A DNA stretch of 64,000 nt, taken from NCBI GenBank assembly GCA_035041965.1, contig JAPYMA010003055.1, forward strand, positions 92,711 to 156,710. The letters run 5' to 3'. Below the pieces are notes generated by a model. The model saw only the letters and a program-made list of their open reading frames with translations, had not been told where the DNA came from and did no database searches. Below, piece after piece: positions 25,564 to 39,000 of this stretch. The stretch is from Anisakis pegreffii (taxonomy: Eukaryota; Nematoda; Chromadorea; Rhabditida; Anisakidae). Position numbers and translations under genes: made by a program. Position 1 is the stretch's first letter. The number at the start of each line of letters is the position of its first letter.

Positions 25564-25647
25564 TTACAGATCTGCATCTTCATCTGTGACCGTTTCAGGA
25601 AAAACCTTGAGAAGATAACTGCTAAGGTGTGCTATCGTCTCCCGGTC
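25564..25647 (-). CDS. Candidate terminal exon (27 codons)
   Basis: After CCTGAAATTCAG the frame reads DRETIAHLSSYLLKVFPETV, then TDEDADL and TAA, entered in phase 0. The composition and acceptor are good. It could be an alternative 3' end of the Kunitz gene upstream, or the end of another minus-strand gene. No in-frame donor from the known Kunitz exons (phase 0) was found. Confidence 0.35.
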   Translation of the reverse strand, partial: DRETIAHLSSYLLKVFPETVTDEDADL

Positions 25648-25800
25648 CTGAATTTCAGGGAATTTTAAGCATCTGTGATACAGAACAAATCGAATATTTG
25701 CTACTATGAATCACAACAACTGGTGATAAAATTACACCTCAATCAACTTGCTCTAGTCGTGAAACAGTGTGAATTCAAATTCCGCAATGGTCAATCAAAA

Positions 25801-25806
25801 TTTATT
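25801..25806 (-). terminator. Possible polyadenylation signal AATAAA
   Basis: AATAAA on the minus strand lies about 195 bases past the stop of the Kunitz/proline-rich gene. The position is reasonable for its 3' end; the hexamer alone is weak evidence. Confidence 0.35.
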
Positions 25807-26000
25807 GACCAGTCGTTCAAGTGATACTGGCAAAATGAGTAGGTTAGCAGAGAATGTAATCATTTTTCACTGCAAAAGGAAATCATCTGAATCCGAGCCG
25901 TTGGCTGCTTCATGCTCGATAATTTCAACTGAATTCATCAGTTCAAACGATTCCATCCCATAGAAGAGAAGTAAAGAAAAGCAATTATGAGTTATGAAAC

Positions 26001-29000
26001 CTACATGGTTTGGAAGGTGCGAATCCAGTCAGGGATTTGTGCTAAATTGAAACCATTCATGAACGGTTGCCCTCCACCACCGAATCCTGTGCCCATACCA
26101 GTGAATTGTTGGATTCCATTTGAAATCAAACCGAGTAAAGCTTCATTTGTCGATGCATCACCGCCGTTACCTCCCCCACCGCCATTCGTAGCACCCACAA
26201 ATCCCGAGATGAGATTGAAAAATGGCGATTGCGAGTTTGATGATGGTCGTTCGTCGGGAGGCAGAGGTGGAGGAGTCGGTATGAAGGGTTCGGTAGGACC
26301 GGGTTGAGGAAATGGTGGCTGGATGACTGGTGGAGGATGAACGGGTGGAGGCTGAATGGGTGGAGGTGGTCGAGCTCGAGGAGGTGGAAAAACATGTGGC
26401 GCTGGGCTTGGAATAACTGGCGCATGGGTGCGAGGTCGCAATCCTGAAAGTCAGTTGATTGCTAATCATCTTCTTTTGGACTTTGAGGACCGACGAAATC
26501 CAATTCTCGTGAAATCGCATTAATCCGGCAATATCAGAAATTTCTATTCCGACATTCTTTAAGCATATAAATCATGGAAACCTTATAAATACCACACAAT
26601 CTAAAGTCGTTGTCAATTAATTCATTCCTGATCATCGCAATAGATTTGCAGTTAAATATTCTTGACCTATTGGAACGCATGATGTGACCAGATTTTCGCC
26701 TGACGCAGAATAGAGTTAAAATGCATTGATTACGCTGAAGTATTGATGACATTCGTCAGTTCGAAATTTTAAACGAATCATTCTATGGTATTCTATGACC
26801 GTGAGTATTTCTCAAGGGGAAGTTCTCCAACACTGAAGATGTTCTCAGCTAAACGATGCGAATTTTTTGATGTGATAGTGATTTTGAAGTGGTGCTCATC
26901 AGTGACCAAAAAGCGACGCTGCGAAGAATTTCATCGGCTGACGTGTAGTCTTCAGTGCTTCCTTATCAATAATTCGTCATACTCTTGGGAGATCGAAAAT
27001 AAACTCCGTCTAAACAGCAACAGATTGGTCTCTATTCAACGATTTATTGATCTAAAAAGGGCTGTTGGTCGCATCAAACATTAAGCGTTGTTCAAACTTG
27101 GAGATTTTGTACGAAAAACACCACTTCATCAAGCTGGTCAGTATATGAATGGGACAATTTCTTATTAGCAATATCAGCAAGCATGAACCAAAGAAGTGAT
27201 TGACGTGACATGTTTAATTCTAAGAAGTCATTATCAGGGTATATGATTATCAAGCCTCTGACTGCACTGATCTAGCCAACAAAATGTTTCAATCAAAAAC
27301 CAATCGAAAAATTCAATGAATTCGATGAAAACCAAAAAGTTTTCTAACATTTCGACGACGAATACCAAAGAGAGAGCGGGATAGTGAGAAATCGAATAGA
27401 AACGATACCTGTACATGATCGAGTTGCATAAAAGCACTCTTCAATCGTGTCGAAAAGATTCGCGTTCGTTTCCGGAGTTGTGCAACCGGCGAACAAAAAT
27501 TTCTCGCAACGACCATATTCCCTTAAAGAATCACTTCACTTAATTTCGATAATAAAGAATCGACTTGCATGCATTCAATATTATTACAGTTCACGATCAG
27601 TTTAGTTCATGAAATCATTTGTAAACACCTCAATTTCATGGTGTTTATTCACGCAACATATTTGCAAACAAAATTGACGCGATTTAGCACTTAAATGAAG
27701 AAGTCGCTTTGAAGGCGGTGAAACAATGTGAAAATCCTAATTTTCTGCATTGTAAAAAGCGATATTAAAGCAGTGCCGGAAACAGTGGTCTATAGTGAAC
27801 AGGAAAAGGCGTTTTTAAAGAATAGTTTTTAATAAGGCATGAATTCGTGGTCGTTTTCTGCTGATTGTCGATGACGCTCGTTTATTTATGGAGAGCATCG
27901 TCATCAGGGTGCGTATTGTTTCGAATGAGGAGAATGAATTTCAAGTTTCGGTTGAGCCTTGTCGCTGTTTTTATGCTTGATACGATCAATGGAGCATGGT
28001 ATGACTCAGAGAGAAATTCGACTGAAACTAACCGATTATAGGCAAACTTTTCGAGAAAACCGCAAAATCGTCCTTGAGGCAGACCTAACTCACAGATGTT
28101 TGTTCCAAACGTTTCTGGTAGAACTGGTCCAATCGGTAGAGCGGTCACTGAAATTCGAGACTCTCTTAATGCCACCAATATTCCACTTTATGATTTTATT
28201 CAAGCAAAAGTTCTGATTAGTTTCTACGGCTTCAAGCAAATTTTTAACTGCAACTCTTACCTTCCACGGTTGACGGTATAGTTATGGGTGGAAGTAAGGG
28301 CGAGGGTTCCGGAATGGGCAGAGGGGGTTTTGTTGCGATGGTTAGTATCAACGAGGGGATCATAGGTGTTGTTGTTGACGGTACAAGTTTTGGTGCACTG
28401 GTACCAAGCGGAACTCCATTATTTGCCGCAGTTATGCACTGAAATTGTTCACTTATTGCACAACACGGCCTTATTGCACCTCACAGCATAATATGCTGAC
28501 AAAAAATTCAGATTCAAGCAAATCAGTGAGAAAAATTGTGATTTTAAGAATGTGTTAATAAATCCGAATGGAAATCTGCAACTGAGCAATTGATGCTTTT
28601 GAAACTGTTCATTGAGTTGTATTTCAAGATTACGGCAGGTTTCTGTGAATCAGTTGACACATAAAATTCATAATGCAGTTTCTTCACATTGATCAACGAA
28701 GCATCTTACAGTTTCAGGAATGTTTCTGCATTGGTTAGTAGATTCATCATTGAATTTACCCGACGGTCGCATGCATAGCTGACGAGGGAAATCACATTCG
28801 ACCGGAGTGCATGAACGAGTTGCAACAGACACCCAGTCACTGTCTGATAGGAAGTCTTCACCTGAAAGGATTATATGCATAAATATTATCACATTGAGGC
28901 ATAAAAATATCAGAAGAGAACAATCTGGATGTAATGACGTTTTCTCGTGACCACAGATTGATTTGATTCAAGCGGTTGATTGGATGATAAATTGATCTCG

Positions 29001-30933
29001 GAATGACTCGTTTGAAGTGATTTATGAGACGAGTGACTTATTCGACCACTGCGCCCTGGGGAGGAACATTCAACAAATCATGGGAAACTTCGCCGATTAA
29101 TCACGCGAAACTTTGTCAAAAGAAGGGTAAGTAGCGCTCATAAGTCTGCACTGAGAACTGGGGAGTTTTTAATCGTATGACTGTCCAAGGTCAGTTTTTT
29201 TTTCAGGGATTTCTCTGGACATTTCAACGGTTTACTTATAACTGTTATCTTTCGAATCACAGACTTCTGTGCAATGCGATCAGAATGCCCTTTATGTCCT
29301 CTCTGAAGTTTCACATCAGTAAATTTAGTTAAATTTGCCTTTGAACTCAGAAGAATAGGCAAATCTGATGGTGTTCTGTGTAGGAATGAATACTGAACTT
29401 ATGGTATTCCATCACACGGGAAAAGTAATGTTGAAGGCTCAAATCCACAAAAGGAGACGTATCACTTTAAGAAAACAGAAATCGACATTTGTGGTCAGGA
29501 ATAAAGGAGAAACTCGTTTTAGCGGTTTGCTCGTTGAAGGACATCTAGCGATTCATCTCAAGTAAACGATTCGTTCACATAACTTGTTTCCACTGACAGT
29601 TCATCAGTTCATCTCAATCGTCCAGCAATTTAGCAAATTGATGTGGATAAATGTGTATGAGCAAAGAAAGAATTCTAGAAATTATGCTCATATGATTATA
29701 ATCGATCCATCGAAAAACCTTCAGAACATACGATAGGTCGAATGCATTGTGTGCAAGCATTGCTCAAATACCGCATTATAATGATCGACGAATTGAACAA
29801 TTTTCATTGATGAATTAAAGATGACCGAATGAAGGGTAAAGAGCACTCATAAACGAACTGATAAGTGGGCAACCGTAAGGCTGTCCAAGGTTAGTTTTTT
29901 TTTCAATGATTTTTCTCAATACTTCAATTATTTACTTAAATCTGATACCACTGAAATCACAGATTTCTCTGCAATGCGACTAAAATACTCCTCATGTTTA
30001 CTCGGTCAGTTTTTTGTTTGCAAAAATCAGTGGAATTAAAAAAGCGCTCATTGATTCTCGTTTCATTGTGTGATGATGAGATACGAGGTGAGAAATACAA
30101 TTTTGCAAAATCAGTATCCACATCTCAAAATTTTCGACTTTTACTATTCAATTTTTCATAATTTTCATGATCAGATATTTGTGAGTTGTGACTTCCGCTG
30201 AACTTCAGCAGTTCACAAAGAACAGACTAAACTAAAGTGCGACATTTGTTCCACATTCAGTAAAATTAACTTCAACGAGCTGAGTTTTAACTGTTGGTGG
30301 ATCTAGCGCGAGTAGCTAACTCGGTGAAAGGAACCGAGTTCACCGGAAGCAGTTTCTGCTCAGCCTCGAATCACTTAGCAGGAACAGAGCGAAATTCCCT
30401 AGCTCAGTGAAGTATCTTCAACCGAGAACATTAGCATTCAAATGCTCTCATATGGTCTAGTAGATCGAAAAGCGAAGTTGAAATAATATGATATTTTTTC
30501 ACCAGATATTTCAAATAATATGATATTTCATCATTGCAGTAAAAATCGCAGCAATTCATACGTTTCATAACTGCATAAGCTCTCAGACCAGAATGTTGCT
30601 CTGGGGCATGGATTTTTTTGAATCTGTTGAACTTTTTCGTTGAATCTGTTGAACTTTCATAATTCAACTACAATCCTCGGATCCAGTCAGCCGTTCGATA
30701 GATTACAACAGGAACGTATTGACAGAGTTATTGCACTATTGAATGAATAATTTATGAGAGATAGAACGAAAAGGTCAAAACTAACATTCGGATTTATCGA
30801 ATAAAATCTCAAGAAATTTGTCGAGATCATCTGATAGATCGGTGATAACGTCAGCGGATGATGACTCATCGAAAAGCACACTGAGAATCAACAACGCTCC
30901 ATAAAATAGAACCAACTGTGTGCCGATTGCCAT
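26001..30933 (-). CDS. Secreted Kunitz-domain protein with Pro/Gly-rich tail, 382 aa
   Basis: Six exons (30933-30786, 28861-28710, 28438-28261, 28147-28033, 27521-27409, 26443-26001) join with matching phases from ATG to TAG. Order: signal peptide (MAIGTQLVLFYGALLILSV) with cleavage near 27; an acidic stretch; a cysteine segment (Cys 67, 72, 79, 94, 101); a Pro/Thr linker; a Kunitz/BPTI domain at 178-234 split over two exons; and a tail of Pro repeats (PPPPIQPPPVHPPP), Gly runs and a short ending (AQIPDWIRTFQTM). The Kunitz cysteines are 178, 188, 203, 211, 227 and 234, with FAYN and CEKFLFAGC in the usual places. The residue after the second Cys, the P1 site of inhibitory members, is Gly instead of Lys/Arg, and the last two loops are long, so trypsin inhibition is doubtful. 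Extracellular; cuticle or matrix role is only a guess. Confidence 0.88.
29122..30000. repeat. Two diverged copies of a dispersed element
   Basis: About 29122-29303 and 29831-30000 align along most of their length (GAAGGGTAA, CTGTCCAAGGT.AG followed by a T run, and ATCACAGA.TTCT.TGCAATGCG). Both lie in intron 1 of the Kunitz gene in the same orientation. No terminal repeats or coding capacity were seen; probably an old short interspersed or non-autonomous element. Confidence 0.8.
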
Positions 30934-33077
30934 TCAATAAAATATAACCAACCGTATTTGTGTTCCCTACGCTACCAGTTTCGTTCCAAACCCCCTCCCC
31001 CCTCCTGATTCATTCACTCTCCATACGCCCTATATCTGTTAAATACACACCATAATTTCAAAACATTGCAAACGGATCATCAAACGTTTATAGTCACGTT
31101 CATCATCCATCGACAAATAAATTGCGTTTAACGATTATCCAGTTTAACAACACTCTCTTCCAAAACCCATTTCTGAACTGCACGCAAATCCATCATGTCC
31201 ACATGTCGATTCCAACTTTTTGATGGTATTTAAACTTCGAAGTCATTAATGATATTATTTTAAAGGATCTTCTCGCGCGTTTTCTTAAATGAAATCAGAT
31301 TGTCACATAAATGAACCAATTCCAATCGGAAACACTTAGAAAGGAAAGCTGAAAAAATCAAAATTTGAAAAACTTGATCTGAGGCAAAAACGAAAAGAGT
31401 TGAATCTGAGGAGATCCGAACGGGTTGAGAGTTACCAGTAACATGCTTACAAAAGCACTCTTCTCAATCAAAAAAATTGGGAAGGGAACTGTAGAGCGCA
31501 ACTCACTCACTTCATATTGGATAAATTGACATGGATCACTTGATGAATCGAAAACCAAGATTTTAAAAATCCTTAAACTATCGGAAAAAACTAGCTAAAT
31601 TTGATAAAACTGATGAAGTATAAAGAAGTTTGACAGGATTTTGTGGCTGAACAAGACATGAACTGTTATAAATAATCTTATAAATGTAAAAGATAATAAA
31701 GTGTAACTGCAATGAATAATCAACACTATAATTAATTTATTATAAACGGTAAAGTTTCGTTACAAATCGGTTGAAAGTATGACCAAAAGTCAAAAGTGTT
31801 ATATACTACTGGATACTGCTCGCCCAACATAAAATAAGCATCTGACAGGACGTCATAACTGATCAATTAATGCAAATAACCCGACTTAATATTCATATAC
31901 ATTAGAACTCAAAACAACAAGAATAAGAGGCGTAACTTTCCAGATCTTTATGCGATTACATCTCACCTCCGTAATCGCAATTTCAATTCAGTGAAACATA
32001 AAAACTGCGCCACTAACCGTAACAAGTACAGCGATAAAGGCCGGTAAATGCATCACTGATTATGAATTTCATCACAATTACAGCTAAAATGATCGTCCAA
32101 TTTCGAATAGGCAAAATAAAAATTGAGAACATTCGTACAATGAAAACGATGCAATCACCAAACGATAAATAGAAATTGTGCGTTGATGGTTAAAAGTAAC
32201 AAAAATACAATGCACAAACACCTCCAATAACATGGGGGGGGGGGGGATTCTCAGCTTGAGATCGTGTTTTCATTCAGTGTGAACTGGAAAATACTTGAAA
32301 CGTAATTATTCACTACGAAATCCGTAAGTGCCGATCATCCAGATGCGAATAATACGACTTACACAGATGTGAACAATGACTTTAAGATGGAACGTTACGC
32401 ACAGAATCATGTAAATATTGAATGAGAAAGATAACAAGAACAATAACTAGAAAATACGTCAAATAAATACAGCAATAATATCAAATCAGACGGAATAAAT
32501 AACACAATTGTTCATGCAGTTGAAAAGATTCCATGTCAACTGTTTCATGTTCAAAAAGTTATGATCTTTTGATAACAACGACGTCATTTCGAAGACTACG
32601 CATCAAAGCGCAATGAATACAAGGAAGGTTTCGATGATCATCTTTTTTTTCACGTCAAACCTTCAATTGTGTGTTCATTTTCACAGTTCCAATAGTGATA
32701 AAAGAAATTCGCTTGGTTGAGATTACTAATTTAAAGAGAAATCAGCTGCGAATAGCATAATAACCCAACTCTAAGACTTGCATATTCATAAAAATATGAT
32801 GCGAACAAACGGAACATAAAAAGAAAAAAGAAATCACAACGAGACCAATACGTATTTTATAAAGCCGAAACAAATCAAAACTGGAACTTTCCATGTGCAT
32901 CTCATACAAATGCTTACATAAGATGAATTAATAATTTGACTGAACAAAATAATTTTTGCGATGATTTGTTTCGCCAAATAAATCATAAAACAATGGAAAA
33001 TGATTGTATGAAATGCGGAAAAAAAAGCATTGAGAAGATGATATTCAAGGGGACAACTGGAGATTTTAGTTGAAGAT
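30934..33077. other. Intergenic, includes TACC 3' region
   Basis: About 2.1 kb between the TACC stop (33078) and the Kunitz start (30933), both genes on the minus strand. No exon is supported. It must contain the TACC 3' UTR; a run of 13 G at 32234-32246 is the only striking sequence. Confidence 0.5.
32234..32246. repeat. Poly-G tract, 13 G
   Basis: A homopolymer run of 13 G in an otherwise AT-rich region. The exact length may be affected by sequencing or assembly. Confidence 0.95.
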
Positions 33078-36000
33078 TCAGCTGTTGTTTTCCGCCTTGT
33101 TGATTACCTCCTCGAAGATATTTGTCATTTCGTCCATTTCGCGTTGCTAAAATTGATGAAAATTATACTCATCGTCAGACAGCTACAGAACGGACTCTTC
33201 AGATGGCTGAGGTACCACACCGTTACAGATTGAATGTGTCATGGATTAGTCACGACTTTCACAAGTGAAACTGAACATTTTCTAGTGTGATTCGTCCAGT
33301 TCATTCGCAAGCAGAACAAGATCACGACGCCATGAGTGAGATTAACGCAGATGGAAACATATAAGATGAGGAGAGGAGGACAGAAAGCAGTTGGATGTGA
33401 AGTTAACAAACCTTTGCTTCAAGATTAACGTTCAGTGATTCAACTTTCGTTTCGAGCTGTTTCACTCGCAATCGTAACGTCAACGTATCGTCCTCATGTT
33501 GCTTCATCATTCGATCGATTTCATTGTTCGCTCTGAAATTTCTTGGAACTAGCAAGCAAAATCGGAAAAGGATGCTTCGAAGGTGAGATATCAGTGAAGT
33601 GGGGTGACTACTCGTCACGATGTAATGAGTTAGCTGCCATCAAGGAATTTTTACCGAGATGTAATTATTACAAATAACAAATGCTGAGAATTCTAAGAGA
33701 TTAAGTATGTTCACTGAGATGAAAATGTCGCACATAACATTCACTCGATTTTTAAATGCATGTTTTATGACTCTATCCAGCAGAGGAGTTGTGACCAACT
33801 GAATACGAATCCCGAACATTCATGAAAATCTTACAAATCAAGCTGATCTTCGGCATTCTTGCGTAACATGTCGAACTTTTCGATGAGCAAAGCGTAACGT
33901 TGAGCCATTTCCTCCGACTGCTTCTTGGCTCGATCTTCGTTCTGAAATCGACATTTGCAATTTTTCGAACAGATATGGAATTCATTCCGAAAACGTCTTA
34001 CGGATTGAACATCGTGCATAACTAAAGCCCACCTTCGTCGGTTCATAATTGCAGTGACAATTAGATTGCAAGAGAAAATGTCACAGCAAAATGATATCTT
34101 CATTCAGCTTACAGTGTCATATTTGCTGTAATACCACAACAATTGGTATCAACAACACGATGGCTTTCTTCTAAATGTTGAGCGTTTTGATGAATAGTCA
34201 ATTTCAAGACTGAAAATAACAAACATTTTTGATGTCAATGCTGGTCTGTCGAAGTTTTTCGTATCGCCTGAAGAGTTCACCATAACTCGTTTCCAACGAA
34301 TTCACATCTTCAGCCAGTTGATCTCTTTCTTTCATCAGCATTGCAACATCATCTGGCGATAAGGTTCGCTCGGGCCCGGGTCCTCCACATAATCGTCCCA
34401 TTTGCATTCCGTTCTGTACACCTGCAAAACACTAGGCATGATGACTAGCCTCTCCTAAAATGCTATTAAGATCCGTCATGCAATCGAAAACCTAATTCTG
34501 ACCTTATTATCCAATGACGACAGTTGATTTGTAGGTTAGTATGAGGTGTTAAGTGTGGAAAATTTTTTTGATGGATGTAAATTTGATGGATATTAATTCA
34601 TTGCATAAACGAATGAACCTTTTTGTGAGATCCTCTTCAGTTGTTCAACGAGCTTCTTAATGCAAGCTTCTTGTTCGCCAACCAACAACAACCTCTCGGA
34701 CGCTTTCTGCTCCAATACATCAGATTTCTTTTGCTCGTGAGCTAAAACTTGACCCATCTGCAAATATTCATTAATAATAACGGTTCACAAAACATTTTGA
34801 TAATCAAGTACTTTGGACTGCATATTCTCAACCGACCGCAAACAAACTTCCTTAAGATACGAACCTTCTCAAATCTAGCTGCCCATTCCTTCTCCTTCAT
34901 AGCTATCACGGCTTGTATTCGACGTTGGGCTTCCGTTAGCGGATCGTCAAGTCCCATCTAAAATCATTTTGCAAATTGTAAGAAAAATTATATGAAAATC
35001 AACAACAACTGAAAATTTCAATAAGAATATTCAAAGGATGTTTATATGAGCAGTTCGGTAAACTGAATACCCGAAAAAGAACCTGTTTTATTTCGTGGAA
35101 TGCTGTAGCGACATCAATGGCGAACTGACTGTGTACCGTCACTGTACGTTGACGAACTCGGTGGCTTGATGATCGTGGATCTTCCCTAAAATTTCTCACA
35201 CCGTTTCACAAACTGAATAAAATTGCTCTAATAATGTCGACTTCACTCTGAATGATCTTCGAAGGTACTGACCTATGTAGTCCGAAACAAAAAAAATAAT
35301 GCAACAATTTCTCTCGCTAAAGAACTCGCATAATTCATCAATTTTTTAGCACATAAACACGAAGTTTCCTTCAGCACACAAACGAATGAATGAAAAATAC
35401 CAAATATTATGTAATCTTATCGTGATGCTTACAAAAAATTTTTCCACGCAGTCATAAGCAAAAGACGCTAACTTTTTAGCTTGTTCAACAGCTTTTACTG
35501 CCGCAACTGCATTCGCATCACCGTGAGGAGCTGCACTTGAAGTTTTGACTGGAGCAGCAGTAACAACCTGAGATTGCTGTTGCTGTTGTTGTGGAGGCTG
35601 CTGATGAACCTGAGGCCGTTGCTGTTGAGACTGTTGCTGAGGCTGTGCCGGTGCTTTTGGTGTTGGTTGTGTTGGGTGAGCCGTTGATGGAGGAACGCTC
35701 GGTTGAGGCTCTGCAGTGGCCGAAACTGTAGCGGCTGCTGATGAAGCTGTTGATGATGTGACAGCAGATACAACTGGAACACCCTGAGAGGCGACTGGAA
35801 CTGCTTTTGATTGAGGCTGTTGCGGTTTTTGTTGTAGATGTTGCACTGGAGGAACGGTTGGAATATCAGCTGCAACGGAAAGCAAATCGAAATTTTCGTT
35901 TGATCATTGCAGTCACTCTTCAACCATGATATGATATGATAGATTATTGCCGAGTAAGAAATATGTACAAGCAATAATACAGCATGAAAGGCAGAGCGCT

Positions 36001-39000
36001 CTGACATGCCGGTTGGTTGAATAAGTAAAAAATAAAGACAATTATTACCGAATGTCAAACGCATTTAACTAATCTCAAACAAACTTCTCAAATATCAACA
36101 AGCAATGGGATTATACTACGACTGCAACGATTAATAACGGAAAATCACCTTAGCGCAGCTCTCAATACGTGCTTCCTTTCCAAATTTCAATGTTTTATCC
36201 CATCCTCTTCCTCAACCCTTTCCTGATGATGGCGTAAAGTGCTAAGAAGTTGGAAGGAAACACGTAGTGCGTGCTCCCCAAAGGTGCATTACCACCACAA
36301 ACATTAAAGATGTATTACTGAAAACATCAACTTATTGAACGTACCAGCGGCGGCAGCCATTTGTGTTGCTGCTGTTGTTTGTGGTTGACTGTCGACTTTC
36401 GCAACTGGCGCAACGGTCGCTTCTGGTAACGCTTGTCCCTTCTTCGATGGCCGAGTTATGGTGCGGGAGTCAATGCTGAAACAATCAAAAGTTACGTTCA
36501 ACTCACAATCAGCCGTAATTCTATTTGAATGGTAACTGGATTTTCTCAACATTGAATGATTCAAAAAACGGACTCAATATTGAGGAATATCTCGATGACT
36601 CAAAGCCTAATTCAGACTTTTGAAAATCAAAAATCAGAAAGAAATGATAAATCTTTTGAGACTATGGAGAGATACAATTGAATCTTCACAAACAAGCAAG
36701 CACGAACGAGAAGCAATCGTTCACTTCAATTACCGAGAATGATTCATCGAAATGACGAAATTTTCGATAACAATTTTGAAACGGATACAAATCAGGTCTT
36801 TTTAAGTGCGAACGACGGAAACTTCAAATAAATAAATAATCACTACACATAAATATTTGACGATTGGTTCAAACCTCATACAAGAGAATTTAATTGATTG
36901 AGTAATAAATAAAAAAAGACGATCGTGTTTACTGCGCAGAATCAAACACAGAAAACTGCCATCTCAGATGTCACTGCTCACTGATCAATTCACGAAGATT
37001 GAAATTAAAGGAATGACAGATTTTTTCTTTAAATGAAAACAATACCCCATAAACGCCATAATCATATCGAATAATACCCCACCACAATTCATTTTTTGGA
37101 CTGGGGCAGGGTATTAATAGTCATAAAACATTTTCCTTCGCAACCAAATCAGTATTTTTCTCTAGAACGACAAAATCACATTTTACATAGGATACTTTGA
37201 TTACTTTGATCAGTCAACCTTAACAACTAACTCTTGTATAAAATGTAATCATGAAGTTACATGATCTAGCAGGCCCCACTACAAGAGAAATAATAAGTAT
37301 GTCTTTAGCTTTCGGGGCATCACAAAAAGTCTCGTTTAATTAAATGCATTAGCAATTAACCATTAGTGTTCACATGATTACAGTGGAGGTTTAAACAGTA
37401 CAGTGCATCGACAAGCAATACGCGAAAATAAAATACAATGGAATATAATGGTATGATAGCAATAACCAAAAAACGAACGCATAAATTATAGTTTCCTACA
37501 TGAGCAATGATCAAAGATTTGAATTTCAGGGAGATATAGCAAAACGTTACACATCGTACGCATAACTCTCCTCTTCACCCTAGTCCGCACAAACGTTTTA
37601 CGCTTCTCACGGCCAGTTTTGAACACTGACCTCACTAACTATCATGCGAAGTTTCATTTGCAACAGAAATGATATTCAAAATACGGATCGATTATTTCAA
37701 ATTATTCCACCTGTTTTACTCAATGTCAATTGATACAATACAATAAATGCAAATTTCATAGAATCGTACGATCAATCTAGGTTCAAAAATGTACATCGCT
37801 CAAAATTTTGCAAATTTCCATGCATTTGCTACGCATCAAATCGATTTTGCAATTTTGCAACTAGCAAGATGGTCGCCGCTATCGCACAATGTTAATGTTG
37901 TCTTTTACACAAGCAAACAACGCTGATTACATTTTGAGCGAATGAATCGAATAAATTGAACTATGAAAAGCTTAACGTAACATGCCACAACAGCTTACGT
38001 TACCACCAGAACTTTAAAATGAAAGTGATATAGCAAGGAAGTAGTAATTTATTACACAAACAAGAAAGAGTGTTTCCTGCATCCATTCTTTAAGGATTAG
38101 CGTGATATTTCAAGCGAGAATAGAGGAGTATCGAATTCGGTTGTTCGCATTTGTTGTGCTTAAGAAGAGTTTGATAACCATCAAAAGCGAGATAAGTGAT
38201 ACAAATGATCGTTGTAAATAATGATCGGCTAATCAATCAAAACTGTCATATATCAATCTTTAGCAGCAAACACTACCGAATCAGAAACTCAAGCAATCAA
38301 GCAACTGAGAATGTTGTTTACACCGCTGTCAGCAAGGGGAATAACAATATCAACAATAACAATAAAAATAAAAAACTAAACAAAAATACTGATACAAAAG
38401 TGATAACGATGGCGATTACATCAGCACATGCAGATCTCTCTCAGAAGGAATTTCATAAGTCTCCTTTAAAGCGGATATAGCTGATGAGTAATCGTTGACG
38501 ATTTCAACTGCTAATCATGCATGAGTCATGCAAAATGAGCTGACTCGAAAAAGAGTTAGCTACTTGTTTCCTATACGCATGCACATATACATAAGCAACT
38601 AAGTTTTTAAGCCTTTCAGATGCGCAACATTTGACTAGAACCGTGTTTGCTCTGCACTGAATCAATACTGAGTATAGAAAGTGTGAAGAGGATAGGAAAG
38701 TCTGCATGATAATGTATGTGTATAGACGCGTTGTTATGCATGGATTTATTTAGCACTGGATAATCCTTTATCATGAGTCACATGGCTCATGAAATCCGTC
38801 TATAAATCATAAAGAGATACTAGCAATCAAAAGACTGCTAGAAATATTAATGATACGATACAAAACATGACCACAACTAGTTTGATTAACCGATTGTTAG
38901 AGTATAAGTGCAACTCTATTCAACCTTTTACGGACTCAAATAGTGAATTATGGGGTGGCACTTGTAATCACCGATATAGAATCCGCATCGTTGAAGTTCA

